A stretch of DNA of 64,000 bases, taken from the NCBI RefSeq assembly GCF_034720595.1, contig NZ_JAYESJ010000001.1, positions 3,250,001 to 3,314,000 of the forward strand. The letters run 5' to 3'. The DNA is from Rhizobium sp. CC-YZS058 (GTDB lineage: Bacteria; Pseudomonadota; Alphaproteobacteria; Rhizobiales; Rhizobiaceae). The position numbers and the translations under genes were made by a program. The notes under the pieces were generated by a model, which was given only the letters and a program-made list of their open reading frames with translations, was not told where the DNA came from and searched no databases. Position 1 is the first letter of the stretch; every line of letters begins with the position of its first letter. Of the stretch, positions 1-8,535 are shown piece by piece.

Positions 1-189
1 CGGGGTGCCGTCATGGTCGTTCATCACCGTCTTGACCGAGGTATTGCCCCCGCCATGCAGAACGAGCTGCGGCACCGAGCCGAGCAGCCGGGTCGTATAG
101 GTGCGGATCGCCACATCGCGGTTGATGCCCCGCGCTTCATATCCGGAAACCACCGACTGGAATTCGGCATCCGACCATTTCGACTGCAT
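1..189 (-). CDS. class II aldolase/adducin-family protein, N-terminal part only (gene runs off the left edge)
   Basis: Only the first 63 codons are in the window. The start ATG at 189 is preceded on the minus strand by a purine-rich GGGAGAGAGAC ribosome site. The visible motif LVLHGGGNTSVKT is the phosphate-binding glycine-rich stretch of class II sugar-phosphate aldolases. It resembles the large bifunctional aldolase/short-chain dehydrogenase proteins (RhaD type) of rhizobia, so the full gene may be about 700 codons, but that cannot be seen here. It is divergent from the SorC-type regulator at 368 and shares an intergenic palindrome with it. This suggests it cleaves a phosphorylated sugar or ketose in the catabolic route fed by the ABC importer and kinases of this locus. 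Confidence 0.75.
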   Translation of the reverse strand, partial: MQSKWSDAEFQSVVSGYEARGINRDVAIRTYTTRLLGSVPQLVLHGGGNTSVKTVMNDHDGTP

Positions 190-281
190 GTCTCTCTCCC
201 TCACCTATTCGCTGACCCGCTGCTGCGCGCCTATCGCAAAGCCTACGGCTTCGTCCGGTCTTCTACAAATGCTATAGAGCA

Positions 282-320
282 TTGACAATAGTCAACCCGC
301 AATTGGATCGTGTTGATCAA
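282..320. promoter_or_regulatory. candidate operator between aldolase gene and sugar-responsive regulator
   Basis: A perfect inverted repeat TTGAC-AATA-GTCAA lies at 282-295, and a second palindrome TTGATCAA at 313-320. The first matches the form TTGACA-TW-TGTCAA, also found at 7207-7220 and 7329-7342 in front of the importer and dhaKL operons. A regulator site is therefore likely, with the SorC-family protein encoded at 368-1348 as the obvious candidate. Its place in a divergent spacer would allow autoregulation. Confidence 0.55.
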
Positions 321-367
321 GGTCGGGTTTCGTGTCAGTCAGAGGCAGAACCCACTGGAAGACCCCC

Positions 368-1348
368 ATGCCCCGCGACGACCTTGGATCCGTTTCGCCG
401 CCGATCCCGGCAGAGTTCGACGACGCGATCGTCTGGGCCGCCTGGCTCTATTACGAAGACCAGCTGACGCAGCACGAGATCGCCAAGCTGCTCGGCGTTT
501 CGCGCGCCACCATCGTCAATTACCTCCAGGAAGCGCGCAAACGCGGCATCGTGCGCATTCTTATGAATGCCGAGGTTGCCACCCGCACCGACATTGCCCG
601 CAGCCTGGCCGAACGCTACGGGCTGGAGCAGGCCATGGTGCTGCCGGCGCAGGCCGATGACAGCCATGCCGCGACGCTGCAGGCGCTGGGCGCCGGCGGA
701 GCACGCCTGATCGAGCGGCTGCTCAAGCCGGGCGACACGATCTGCGTGTCCTGGGGGCGCACCGTGCTGGCTGTCGCCGAAGCGCTGCAGCTTCCCCGGC
801 CGCTCGACGGCCTGAGCGTCGTGCAGGTGACCGGCGCTTCGGCCGGCAATCGCGCCTTTTCGGCCGAATTCTGCACCGCCATCATGGCGCGCAACCTTTC
901 CGCCGTCAGCGTCAACATGGTGGCACCCGCCGTGCTGAGCTCGCCGGAGCTGCGCGATGCGCTGATGGGCGAACCGGTGCTGCGCCGCCAGTTCGCGCGG
1001 ATCAGCCAGGCCAATCTCATCGTCTTCGGCGTCGGTGCGCTGGGGCCGGACAGCACCATGCGCATTGCCGATGTGACCGACAATTCCGAAATCGACGACT
1101 ATGCCGCGGAAGGAGCGGTGGCCGTGCTGATCTGCCGCTTCCTCGACAGGGAGGGCCGCCAGATCAGCCGCGCCTTCGACCGGCGCGTCATCGGCATCGA
1201 GCTCGAGGATCTCAGCCGACTGCCGAAGCGTCTCTGCGTGGCGGGCGGGGCGAACAAGACGACGGCGATCCGCGCCGTGCTGAAGGGCGGCTACGCCACC
1301 CACCTCGTCACCGACATGGGCACGGCGACCCGCCTGCTCGCCGAGTGA
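368..1348 (+). CDS. SorC/DeoR-type sugar-binding transcriptional regulator
   Basis: A 326-residue cytoplasmic regulator. Residues about 25-60 form a helix-turn-helix (LTQHEIAKLLGVSRATIVNY), and the rest fits the SorC/LsrR sugar-phosphate-binding fold, which resembles sugar-phosphate isomerases. The ATG at 368 is chosen because the protein starts right before the regulatory domain; a longer in-frame start at 332 adds 12 unremarkable residues. It is divergent from the truncated aldolase and convergent with the PfkB kinase gene. Together with the Lsr-like importer this resembles the lsr arrangement, where an LsrR repressor is released by a phosphorylated substrate. The effector here is unknown; a phosphorylated sugar or ketose made by the neighbouring kinases is the natural guess. 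Confidence 0.85.
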   Translation: MPRDDLGSVSPPIPAEFDDAIVWAAWLYYEDQLTQHEIAKLLGVSRATIVNYLQEARKRGIVRILMNAEVATRTDIARSLAERYGLEQAMVLPAQADDSHAATLQALGAGGARLIERLLKPGDTICVSWGRTVLAVAEALQLPRPLDGLSVVQVTGASAGNRAFSAEFCTAIMARNLSAVSVNMVAPAVLSSPELRDALMGEPVLRRQFARISQANLIVFGVGALGPDSTMRIADVTDNSEIDDYAAEGAVAVLICRFLDREGRQISRAFDRRVIGIELEDLSRLPKRLCVAGGANKTTAIRAVLKGGYATHLVTDMGTATRLLAE

Positions 1349-1367
1349 GCGGGCGGGCCTCCCGGGC

Positions 1368-2315
1368 TCAGGCTGCCTTGCGCGGTGCGCTGGCCATGAA
1401 GGCGCGGGTCTCGTCGAAGGAACGGATGCCGGCATCCGAGCCGAGCCCTGTCGCCACCAGCGCGGCGGAGGCCTGGGCAAACATCAGCGCGGTGCGCAGC
1501 TCCATCTTGTGATGCAGCGCGGCGATGAAGCCGGCATCGAAGGCATCGCCGCAGCCGGTCGTGTCCACCACGTCGATGGCGAAGGCCCCTTCGCGCACCA
1601 CGGTGCCGTCAGCCCCCATGAAACAGACCCCCTCGCCGCCCAGCGTGAAGACGCAGTGCTGGACGCCGCGATCGAGGAAGAAGCGGCCGGCCTCCTCGAC
1701 GCCCGAGGCACCGGAGATCTGCCGGGCTTCCTCGATCGAGGGCATGAAATAATCGATGAACGGGAAGAGCGGTTCGATCAAATCGAGCGTACCGTCATTG
1801 GCGCCCAGAAGATCGAATGTGGTGATGCGGCCCCGCGCCTTGGCGGCGGCCAGCAGCGCCCGGCTCGGCTCGCCGTCGAGCTTGGCCAGCAGGCCGGTGC
1901 CGCCCAGATGGACGATCGGAGCGGCCAGCACCGCGTCGAGCCGATCCTGCGCGATCTCGAAATGATCGGAGGCGCCGCGCGCATGCAGCGCCGGCCGCTC
2001 GCCGTTGCGGCGGATGTTGAGGATGGTGGCGGAAGTCGGCACGCCCGCGAGTCGCTGCATCTCGCGCGTATCGACGCCGTGGCGCGCGAGCGTCGAGAGC
2101 ACGAAATCGGCCTTCTCGTCATCTCCGACCGCACCGACCGCCAGGCAGTTGAGCCCGAGCTTCGCCAGATCGACCACCGTGCCGCCGGCCGTGCCGGCAA
2201 CCGTCAGGCGGATCTCGTCGATGAAATCCACATTGCCGCCGGACGGAATGGCATCGACCGGCCGGCCGAGCACATCGAGAATATAGAGCCCGACGACGGA
2301 CACATCATGAGTCAC
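1368..2315 (-). CDS. PfkB-family carbohydrate kinase
   Basis: A 315-residue ribokinase/PfkB-fold protein that phosphorylates a sugar or nucleoside with ATP. The C-terminal signature DTTGCGDAFDAGF carries the anion hole and the catalytic Asp, and the N-terminal glycine pair region (SGGNVDFIDEI, TAGGTVVDLAKLG) fits substrate binding. I chose the GTG at 2315 because GGGAGG sits 7 bases upstream; an ATG at 2378 would need an unrelated 21-residue extension reaching into the upstream gene. It is the last gene of the importer operon, 25 bp after the permease gene, so it probably phosphorylates the imported compound. The substrate cannot be read from the sequence. Confidence 0.85.
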   Translation of the reverse strand: MTHDVSVVGLYILDVLGRPVDAIPSGGNVDFIDEIRLTVAGTAGGTVVDLAKLGLNCLAVGAVGDDEKADFVLSTLARHGVDTREMQRLAGVPTSATILNIRRNGERPALHARGASDHFEIAQDRLDAVLAAPIVHLGGTGLLAKLDGEPSRALLAAAKARGRITTFDLLGANDGTLDLIEPLFPFIDYFMPSIEEARQISGASGVEEAGRFFLDRGVQHCVFTLGGEGVCFMGADGTVVREGAFAIDVVDTTGCGDAFDAGFIAALHHKMELRTALMFAQASAALVATGLGSDAGIRSFDETRAFMASAPRKAA

Positions 2316-2340
2316 GAAAACCTCCCAGACAAGAAAAGCC

Positions 2341-3372
2341 TCAACCCCGGTTGCGCAGCGTGAAGATCGTGCCGGCAATCAGGATGAACAGCCCGACGAT
2401 GAACAGCTGCAGCGTGCTCGGAATGCCGACGAAGATCAGCACGTTGCTGACGAGCGTGATGAGCAGCACGCCGAGCAGCGTGCCGATGACCGAGCCGGAG
2501 CCGCCGGTGATCCGCGCCCCGCCGAGAACCACGGCGGCGATGATCTCGAGCTCCATGCCGGCAAGATCGAAGGGATTGGCCAGCCGGTTGCTCGCCACAT
2601 GCACGACCCCGGCCACTCCCGCCAGCAGGCCGGCATAGGCAAAGACGAAGACGCGCACGGTGAAGAGATTGATGCCGAGCCGTTCGGCGATCAGCGGGCT
2701 GCCGCCGACGGCGAAGATCGCCCGGCCCATGAGCGTCCGTTCGAGGAGGAACCAGGTGACGAGCGCCGCCACCGCCAGCACCAGCACGGTGGCCGGCAGC
2801 GAGGAGGCCACGCCGCTTGCCGAAACATGGGTGTAGAGCGAGGCGCGGCCGAGCGCATCCATGCCGGCCGGAATGTTCATGAACAGCGCCGTGCCGACGA
2901 AGGTCAGCAGGAAGCTGCGATAGACATATTGCGTGCCGATGGTGACGATCAGCGAGGGCGCGCCGAGCTTGTGGACCAGCAGCCCGTTCAGCGCGCCGAA
3001 GCCGGCACCGCCTGCCGCGGCAATGACGAGAATGGCCGCCAGCGGCATGCCCGGCATCACATTGATGACCAGCATGGTCAGCGCATACATGACAAAGGCT
3101 GCGATGGCGGTGAAGGACACGTCGATGCCGCCGGCCGCCAGCACCACCAGCACGCCCATGGCGAACAGGCCGCGCACCACGGAGGCGCGCAGGATATCGA
3201 CCAGATTGCTCATCTGGAAGAAGTCCGGATTGGCGATGAACACCACCAGGCAGGTGGCGATGACCAGCATCAGCGTGAACAGCTCCGGACGGTCGCCCAG
3301 GAGATCCCAGAGCCGCCGGCCGATGCCGCGCGGGGCGCGGCTTTCCTCGATCGCAGGCATCACCTCGGTCAT
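2341..3372 (-). CDS. sugar ABC transporter permease (RbsC/LsrC-LsrD type), subunit 2
   Basis: A 343-residue inner-membrane permease of the branched-chain amino acid/ribose family (BPD_transp_2), with about 8-10 hydrophobic segments. The cytoplasmic loop and membrane stretch GGARITGGSGSVIGTLLGV near the C terminus is the family signature. The start ATG at 3372 overlaps the stop of the ATPase gene (ATGA), so translation is probably coupled. It is one of two different permeases in the operon, which fits a heterodimeric channel as in LsrC/LsrD. An open frame continues upstream through the ATPase gene, but this is only a shadow. Confidence 0.88.
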   Translation of the reverse strand: MTEVMPAIEESRAPRGIGRRLWDLLGDRPELFTLMLVIATCLVVFIANPDFFQMSNLVDILRASVVRGLFAMGVLVVLAAGGIDVSFTAIAAFVMYALTMLVINVMPGMPLAAILVIAAAGGAGFGALNGLLVHKLGAPSLIVTIGTQYVYRSFLLTFVGTALFMNIPAGMDALGRASLYTHVSASGVASSLPATVLVLAVAALVTWFLLERTLMGRAIFAVGGSPLIAERLGINLFTVRVFVFAYAGLLAGVAGVVHVASNRLANPFDLAGMELEIIAAVVLGGARITGGSGSVIGTLLGVLLITLVSNVLIFVGIPSTLQLFIVGLFILIAGTIFTLRNRG

Positions 3373-4940
3373 TGCACGGTTTCCTTCGAATGGCCCGCCA
3401 TGGCGCGGTAGATATGGTCCTCGTCGATCGCGGTCGCCGCTTCCTCGGCGATGATCCGTCCCTGGCGCATGGTGAGGATGCGGTCGCAGTTCTGCAGAAG
3501 CTCGGGCAGGTCGTCGCTGATGATGATCACCGACATGCCGCCATCGGCGAGCCGCTGGATGATGCGGAAGATCGTATCCTTGGAGCCGACATCGACGCCG
3601 ACCGTCGGCCCGTGGAGAATCAGCAGGCGCGGCTCGATGGTGAGCCAGCGGCCGATCAGGACACGCTGCTGGTTGCCGCCCGAGAGCGACTGCACGGGCA
3701 GTGCGACGTTGGGCGCCACCACCTGCAGGTCGCGGATCGAGGCTTCGGCAACGCGCCGCGCGCGGCCGGCGCTGATCACGCCGAAGGCATTGCGCAGACG
3801 GTCGAGGATCGGCAGGGTGATGTTGTCCTGGATCGGCTTTTCGAGGAACAGGCCTTCCGTCAGCCGGTCCTCCGGCACATAGGCGATGCCGTGGCGGATG
3901 GACTCGGCGGCCGTTTGTGGCGCGATCGCCTGGCCGTCGAGCAGGATGCGGCCGGAGGAGGCCGGCGCGATGCCGGCGAGCGCCAGGGCGAGCTCGTTGC
4001 GCCCGGAATCGAGCAGGCCGGTGATGCCGAGGATTTCGCCCTTGCGGATCGAGAGATCGACATCGGCAAATGCGCCGGATCGTCCGAGTCCTTCGACCGT
4101 CATCAGCACGGGCCCGAGCTTCGGATCGGTGCGGTAGCGCATTTCGCTGATTTCGCGGCCGGTCATCCAATGGCTGAACTCGGCCTTGCTGTGGGTTGCG
4201 ACATCGAGTTCGGTCACCTTGCGCCCGTCGCGCATGATGATGGCGCGGCCGCCGATCTGCTTGCACTCTTCCAGCTTGTGGGTGACGAAGAGCACCGCGA
4301 CACCGCGGGCCTGGAGGCGGGCGACGACCTTGATCAGATTGTCGACCTCCTGCCGCGTGAGCGAGGTGGTGGGCTCATCCATGATGACGAGACGCGCCTC
4401 GGAGGCGATGGCGCGCGCGATGGCCACCAGCTGGCGCGTGGCGAGCGGCAGCGTGTCGGTGCGGCGCATGAGGAAGGCGCGGTCGGTCGGCAGATGCACA
4501 TCGGCAAGCGCCCGGCGCGCCGTGGCGTGCAGCGTCGAAAGGTCGAGCCGGCGTGCGAGATGCCCGGAGGCGGCCACCAACTGTTCGCAGAAGGCGACAT
4601 TCTCGACGACCGAGAGATTGGGCAGAAGCGACAGGTCCTGGTAGACGGTCTCGATCCCGGCGGCGAGCGCGCCGATGGCACCGAGATCGCCGGCAACCGC
4701 GCCGGTCGGCTGGCCATCGATGAGGATCTGGCCTTCATCCGCCGTCTGGGCGCCGGAAAGAATCTTGATCAGGGTCGACTTGCCGCAGCCATTCTCCCCC
4801 ATCAGGTGGTAGATCTTGCCGGCCTCGATCACCAGGCTCACCTCCTTCAGCGCGCGGACGCCGCCGAAGGATTTCTTGATGTTTCGGATCTCGAGGAAGG
4901 GCGGTTTTCCCGCCGCTTCGAGGGGCGTGACGGCAGACAT
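3369..4940 (-). CDS. sugar ABC transporter ATP-binding protein, two ATPase domains
   Basis: A 523-residue protein with two ABC ATPase modules, as in RbsA, MglA and LsrA. The first module has an intact Walker A (GENGCGKST), a Walker B (LVIMDEPTTSL) and a divergent Q-loop region. The second has a degenerate Walker A (GLLDSGRNE) and a well-preserved signature loop (LSGGNQQRV) followed by LLILHGPTVGVD, where the usual Walker B acidic pair (DEPT) is altered to HGPT. This asymmetry is normal for the family. It powers uptake through the two permeases encoded on either side. A 14-20 bp-scale ribosome site (AGGAACG) precedes the ATG. Confidence 0.9.
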   Translation of the reverse strand: MSAVTPLEAAGKPPFLEIRNIKKSFGGVRALKEVSLVIEAGKIYHLMGENGCGKSTLIKILSGAQTADEGQILIDGQPTGAVAGDLGAIGALAAGIETVYQDLSLLPNLSVVENVAFCEQLVAASGHLARRLDLSTLHATARRALADVHLPTDRAFLMRRTDTLPLATRQLVAIARAIASEARLVIMDEPTTSLTRQEVDNLIKVVARLQARGVAVLFVTHKLEECKQIGGRAIIMRDGRKVTELDVATHSKAEFSHWMTGREISEMRYRTDPKLGPVLMTVEGLGRSGAFADVDLSIRKGEILGITGLLDSGRNELALALAGIAPASSGRILLDGQAIAPQTAAESIRHGIAYVPEDRLTEGLFLEKPIQDNITLPILDRLRNAFGVISAGRARRVAEASIRDLQVVAPNVALPVQSLSGGNQQRVLIGRWLTIEPRLLILHGPTVGVDVGSKDTIFRIIQRLADGGMSVIIISDDLPELLQNCDRILTMRQGRIIAEEAATAIDEDHIYRAMAGHSKETVQ

Positions 4941-5020
4941 CGGACGTTCCTGACGGAGTGGACGCGCAGAAGCAAAGAGGGGGTGGGCACGGCGAAAGGA
5001 GCGCCGTGCCCGGTCGGGTC

Positions 5021-6019
5021 TTAGAACGGGTAGTTCTTGTAGTTGGACTTATCGACATCCACCCAGGCCTGACCCTGCATGATGATGCCCTTGCCCGGAC
5101 CCTTGGTGACGGTCATCTTATTGTAGCCGTTGACGCCGAGATCCATGCCGTCCTTGATCTCCTCGCCCTTGAGAACCAGGTCGGCGACCTTGTTCATCAC
5201 GTAGCCGGCATCCTTCGGATCCCAGAAGAAGATCTGGTCGACGGCACCGGTTTCGAGATAGGGACCGGTGTCCTTCGGCAGGCCGAGACCAAAGACGCAG
5301 GTCTTGTCCTGCAGGCCGGCTTCCTCGACCGCGCGGCCGATGCCGATGACGTCGATGGCGGAAGAACCCTGGAAGCCCTTGATGTCGGGGTACTTGCGCA
5401 GGATTTCCTTGGCCTTTTCATAGGCGCGGTTGGCGTCGTTGAAGGATTCGTTCTTCTCGGCCACCAGCTCCATGTCCGGATACTGTTTGGCATTTTCCTT
5501 GCCGGCGTCGACCCACTGGTTGTGCGTCAGGCTGCCGAGCGAGCCGACGAAGCTCGTCCACTTGCCGGACTTGCCCATGCAGCCGGCGAGCTTCTCGTTG
5601 ATGCGGGCGCCAAAGGCCTTGTTGTCGAAGGCCTCGATATCGACATCGGTGTTCTTCAGGCTGTCGCCTTCATGGGTGATGACCTTGATGCCACGCTGGG
5701 CGGCGCGGCGGAGCACGCCTTCCAGCGCCGTCGGATCCATCGGCACGACGGCGATCGCCGAAACCTTCTTGGCGACGAGGTCTTCGATGATGCGGCTCTG
5801 CTGGGCGGCATCGGCCTTGGCCGGGCCGATCTGGCTGGCATCGACGTTCGGATTGTCCTTGCCATAGGCAACGACACCCTCGTCCATGCGGATGAACCAG
5901 TTTTCGCCGGTCACCTTGACGACGGTGACGATCGACGGCTTGTCTTCCGCCTGGGCGACGCCCATGGCCATCAGGCCGGCCAGCATGGTGCCGGCTGCAA
6001 GTTTGGTAATCATGCTCAT
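5021..6019 (-). CDS. periplasmic sugar-binding protein of ABC transporter
   Basis: A 332-residue type I periplasmic binding protein (Peripla_BP_4, RbsB/LsrB/RhaS-like). A signal peptide covers residues 1-24 (KLAAGTMLAGLMAMGVAQA), with cleavage predicted after the AQA. The start ATG at 6019 has GGAGGAGACC directly upstream; an ATG 8 codons earlier is less well placed. It lies between permease 1 and the ATPase gene and is expected to be the most abundant product of the operon. Database naming of this kind of protein often says autoinducer-2 binding, but rhizobial homologues mostly bind sugars or polyols. The ligand is not deducible here. Confidence 0.88.
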   Translation of the reverse strand: MSMITKLAAGTMLAGLMAMGVAQAEDKPSIVTVVKVTGENWFIRMDEGVVAYGKDNPNVDASQIGPAKADAAQQSRIIEDLVAKKVSAIAVVPMDPTALEGVLRRAAQRGIKVITHEGDSLKNTDVDIEAFDNKAFGARINEKLAGCMGKSGKWTSFVGSLGSLTHNQWVDAGKENAKQYPDMELVAEKNESFNDANRAYEKAKEILRKYPDIKGFQGSSAIDVIGIGRAVEEAGLQDKTCVFGLGLPKDTGPYLETGAVDQIFFWDPKDAGYVMNKVADLVLKGEEIKDGMDLGVNGYNKMTVTKGPGKGIIMQGQAWVDVDKSNYKNYPF

Positions 6020-6134
6020 TGGTCTCCTCCATTGATCGAGCAAAGCTGTGGTCCTCCCCTTCGGCCGCCGGATCGCATTGCCGCGGCGGAGTGGGATGAT
6101 GTGTGTGGCACGCGGTTGGCAGCGCGCCGGCCGC

Positions 6135-7130
6135 CTAGCTGTCCGGGCGGCGGCTGGGCTTGAGCCAATAGGTGAAATCGACGCGGGCGGAAGCCAGCAG
6201 AAGCAGCAGCAGCAGGCCCCAGGCGAGATCGCGGAAAAAGTTGGAGATGTTCATGAAATTGAACAGGCTCGACAGGATCTGCAGCGCGGTCGAGGCGAGC
6301 AGCACGCAGAGCACCTTGCCGTGCCCGCCTTCCGGACGAACGCCGCCGAGCACGGCGATGAGGATGGCGATCAGGACGTAGGAGCTGCCGTAATCCCACT
6401 TGACCGAGGAATTGCGCGCGGCGATGACGATGCCGGCGACGGACGCCAGCAGACCGGCCAGCGTGTAGGTGATGAGCAGCAGGCGCCGTTCGTTGATGCC
6501 GCCATAGCGCGCCGCCTTGGCATTGCTGCCGAGCAGCAGCAGCTGGACCCCGAAGCGGGTGTAGAGCAGCACGAAACCGATGGCGGCAGCAATCGCAAGG
6601 AAGAGCGCGAAGCAGAGCGGCACGCCCAGCACCGGCAGATTGCCGAAGTCGTCGAGCGGCTCGATATAGCCGAGGCTGACGGCCGAGCCGTTGGTGAGAT
6701 AGATGGCGAGCCCGGTGAAGAGCAGCTGCGTCCCGAGCGTGGCGATCAAGGGAGTCAGCCGCGCATAGGCGATGATCATCCCGTTGAGCAGGCCACCGGC
6801 CAGGCCGATGACCAGGGCAAGGGCGGCAAAGGTCCAGGAGAAGAGGACAGGCGCTTCGTCGACCGACACCATCGTGCCAGCAAGGCTGAAGGCGACGATG
6901 CCGGCGAGATTGGCAAGCGCGATGCCGGAAAGGTCGATCCCGCCATTGCCGGAGATCATTGCCAGCATGACGCCGAGCGCCAGGAGGCCCAGTTCCGGCA
7001 CCTGTGAGGCCATGGACTGCAGATTGTAGCTGTCGAGGAAGCCGCCGCCCGCCAGAAACGCGCCGGCAACGAGGACGAGCGCATTGATGGCTGCCAGAAA
7101 AAGGGTCTGCCGGTCCAGTCGCGTGGTCAC
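6135..7130 (-). CDS. sugar ABC transporter permease (RbsC/LsrC type), subunit 1
   Basis: A 331-residue multi-spanning permease of the same family as the one at 2341-3372 but clearly different in sequence. Its family stretch, VLGGVRPEGGHGKVLCVLL, lies near the C terminus. I chose the GTG at 7130 because GGGAGGAG lies 6-7 bases upstream; the ATG at 7181 would add a hydrophilic stretch without a ribosome site. It is the first gene of the importer operon (permease, binding protein, ATPase, permease, kinase). The operon is divergent from dhaKL across a spacer with two palindromic operators. Confidence 0.86.
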   Translation of the reverse strand: MTTRLDRQTLFLAAINALVLVAGAFLAGGGFLDSYNLQSMASQVPELGLLALGVMLAMISGNGGIDLSGIALANLAGIVAFSLAGTMVSVDEAPVLFSWTFAALALVIGLAGGLLNGMIIAYARLTPLIATLGTQLLFTGLAIYLTNGSAVSLGYIEPLDDFGNLPVLGVPLCFALFLAIAAAIGFVLLYTRFGVQLLLLGSNAKAARYGGINERRLLLITYTLAGLLASVAGIVIAARNSSVKWDYGSSYVLIAILIAVLGGVRPEGGHGKVLCVLLASTALQILSSLFNFMNISNFFRDLAWGLLLLLLLASARVDFTYWLKPSRRPDS

Positions 7131-7498
7131 CTGTCGTCTCCTCCCGGCAGCGTCCGTTGCGAGACACCCCTCCCTGGGCACCTCCGGATCTCTCCGCCAT
7201 TCCGTCCTGACATTTGTCAGGTATCTGTGTCTCTTGTCAAGTGAGGGTGAACGGCATGATCGAGGCCGTCGCTCCCCTCCTCAATCAACATTTGACGAGG
7301 CACCCTCATCATCTGTCGTCTCTTGATGTTGACATTTGTCCACCAATGAATGTTATTTGTAAAGTCATCAGCGTGAGAAATTTCATGCGGGTGCCGGGGA
7401 GCGGCTTGCAGGGCCAGCCTGCGTTGAGCCGGGACGGTGCCAGAGACGAATGGAAAAGCGGGGACCGGTTGCCGGGTCCGGCCAATGGAGGAGTGACC
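7131..7498. promoter_or_regulatory. divergent control region between importer operon and dhaKL with two palindromic operators
   Basis: A 368-bp spacer without a gene. It holds a perfect 14-bp palindrome CTGACA-TT-TGTCAG at 7207-7220 and a near copy TTGACATTTGTCCA at 7329-7342, 122 bp apart, plus half-sites (CTTGTCAAG at 7233-7241, TTGACG near 7290). The two copies sit close to the likely promoters of the two divergent operons. They match the palindrome at 282-295 near the regulator gene. I infer binding by the SorC-type regulator; individual -35/-10 boxes are not clear enough to call. Confidence 0.6.
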
Positions 7499-8491
7499 AT
7501 GCAGCGTTTTGTGAACGACCCGGATCTCGTGGTCGAAGATACGGTGAAGGGATTCGTGAAGGCACATGCGGACCTCGTCCGCCTCGGGGAGAACCCGCGC
7601 GTGATCGTCTCCAAGGCGGCGCCGGTCAGCGGCAAGGTGGGCGTGATCACCGGCGGCGGCTCCGGCCATGAGCCGGCCTTTATCGGCTATACCGGCCGCA
7701 ACATGCTGGATGCCGTGGCGGTCGGCGAACTTTTCTCTTCGCCCACTGCCAAGAGCTTTCACGATGCGATCCGGGCCGCCGATGGCGGCAAGGGCGTCGT
7801 CGTGCTCTATGGCAACTATGCCGGCGACAACATGAACGTGAAGATGGCCACAAAGCTCGCTGCCAAGGATGGGATCGAGGTGGCGACGGTTGTTGCCAAT
7901 GACGATGTCTGCTCGGCACCGGCGAGCGAGCGGGAGAAGCGCCGCGGGGTGGCGGGCGAAATCTTCATGTGGAAGATCGGCGGCGCCAAGGCGGCGACCG
8001 GCGCCAGCCTGGAGGAGGTGCGCGCCACGGCCCAGAAGGCGATCGACGCCTGCCGCTCCATCGGCGTCGGCCTCGGTCCCTGCACGCTGCCGGCCGTCGG
8101 CCATCCGAATTTCCAGATCGAGCCGGGCACGATGGAAGTCGGGATCGGCCATCACGGCGAGCCGGGCGTCCGCGTCGAGCCGCTGAAGAAGGCCGCGGAT
8201 GTGGCAAAGGACATGGTGACGATCGTGCTCGACGATCACGCCCTGCCGGCCGGCACGGAGGTGGCCGTGCTTGTCTCCGGTCTGGGCGCAACACCCTTGA
8301 ACGAACTCTATATTCTCAACGATACGATCGAGAGCGAGATCGTCGCCCGGGGCCTGCGCGTTCGTAAGACCTATGTTGGCAACTACTTCACCTCGCTCGA
8401 AATGGTTGGCGCGACGCTGACCGTCATGGCGCTCGACGAGGAACTGGCCGGCCTCATCGAGGCCGATGCCCAGTGCACGGTCATCCTCTGA
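7499..8491 (+). CDS. dhaK: dihydroxyacetone kinase subunit DhaK
   Basis: A 330-residue DhaK-type (Dak1 domain) protein that binds a short ketose covalently through a histidine, here His218/His219 in GIGHHGEPG. The N-terminal GVITGGGSGHEPAFIGY is the family signature. The ATG at 7499 has GGAGGAGTG just upstream. It forms an operon with dhaL 44 bp downstream. There is no PTS subunit gene dhaM nearby, so either phosphoryl transfer uses ATP through DhaL or a distant DhaM serves it. In this sugar locus the substrate could be a ketotetrose such as erythrulose rather than dihydroxyacetone; that is an inference from context only. Confidence 0.9.
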   Translation: MQRFVNDPDLVVEDTVKGFVKAHADLVRLGENPRVIVSKAAPVSGKVGVITGGGSGHEPAFIGYTGRNMLDAVAVGELFSSPTAKSFHDAIRAADGGKGVVVLYGNYAGDNMNVKMATKLAAKDGIEVATVVANDDVCSAPASEREKRRGVAGEIFMWKIGGAKAATGASLEEVRATAQKAIDACRSIGVGLGPCTLPAVGHPNFQIEPGTMEVGIGHHGEPGVRVEPLKKAADVAKDMVTIVLDDHALPAGTEVAVLVSGLGATPLNELYILNDTIESEIVARGLRVRKTYVGNYFTSLEMVGATLTVMALDEELAGLIEADAQCTVIL

Positions 8492-8535
8492 TGCCGGCAA
8501 GCAGCGCACCCACACAGGATCAAACGGGGGATTCC

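Noticed and set aside
2341..4266. A possible 641-residue fusion of an upstream region with the ABC permease.
   Set aside because: The first 298 codons lie in the wrong frame of the ATPase gene. The permease has its own ATG overlapping the ATPase stop at 3369-3372.
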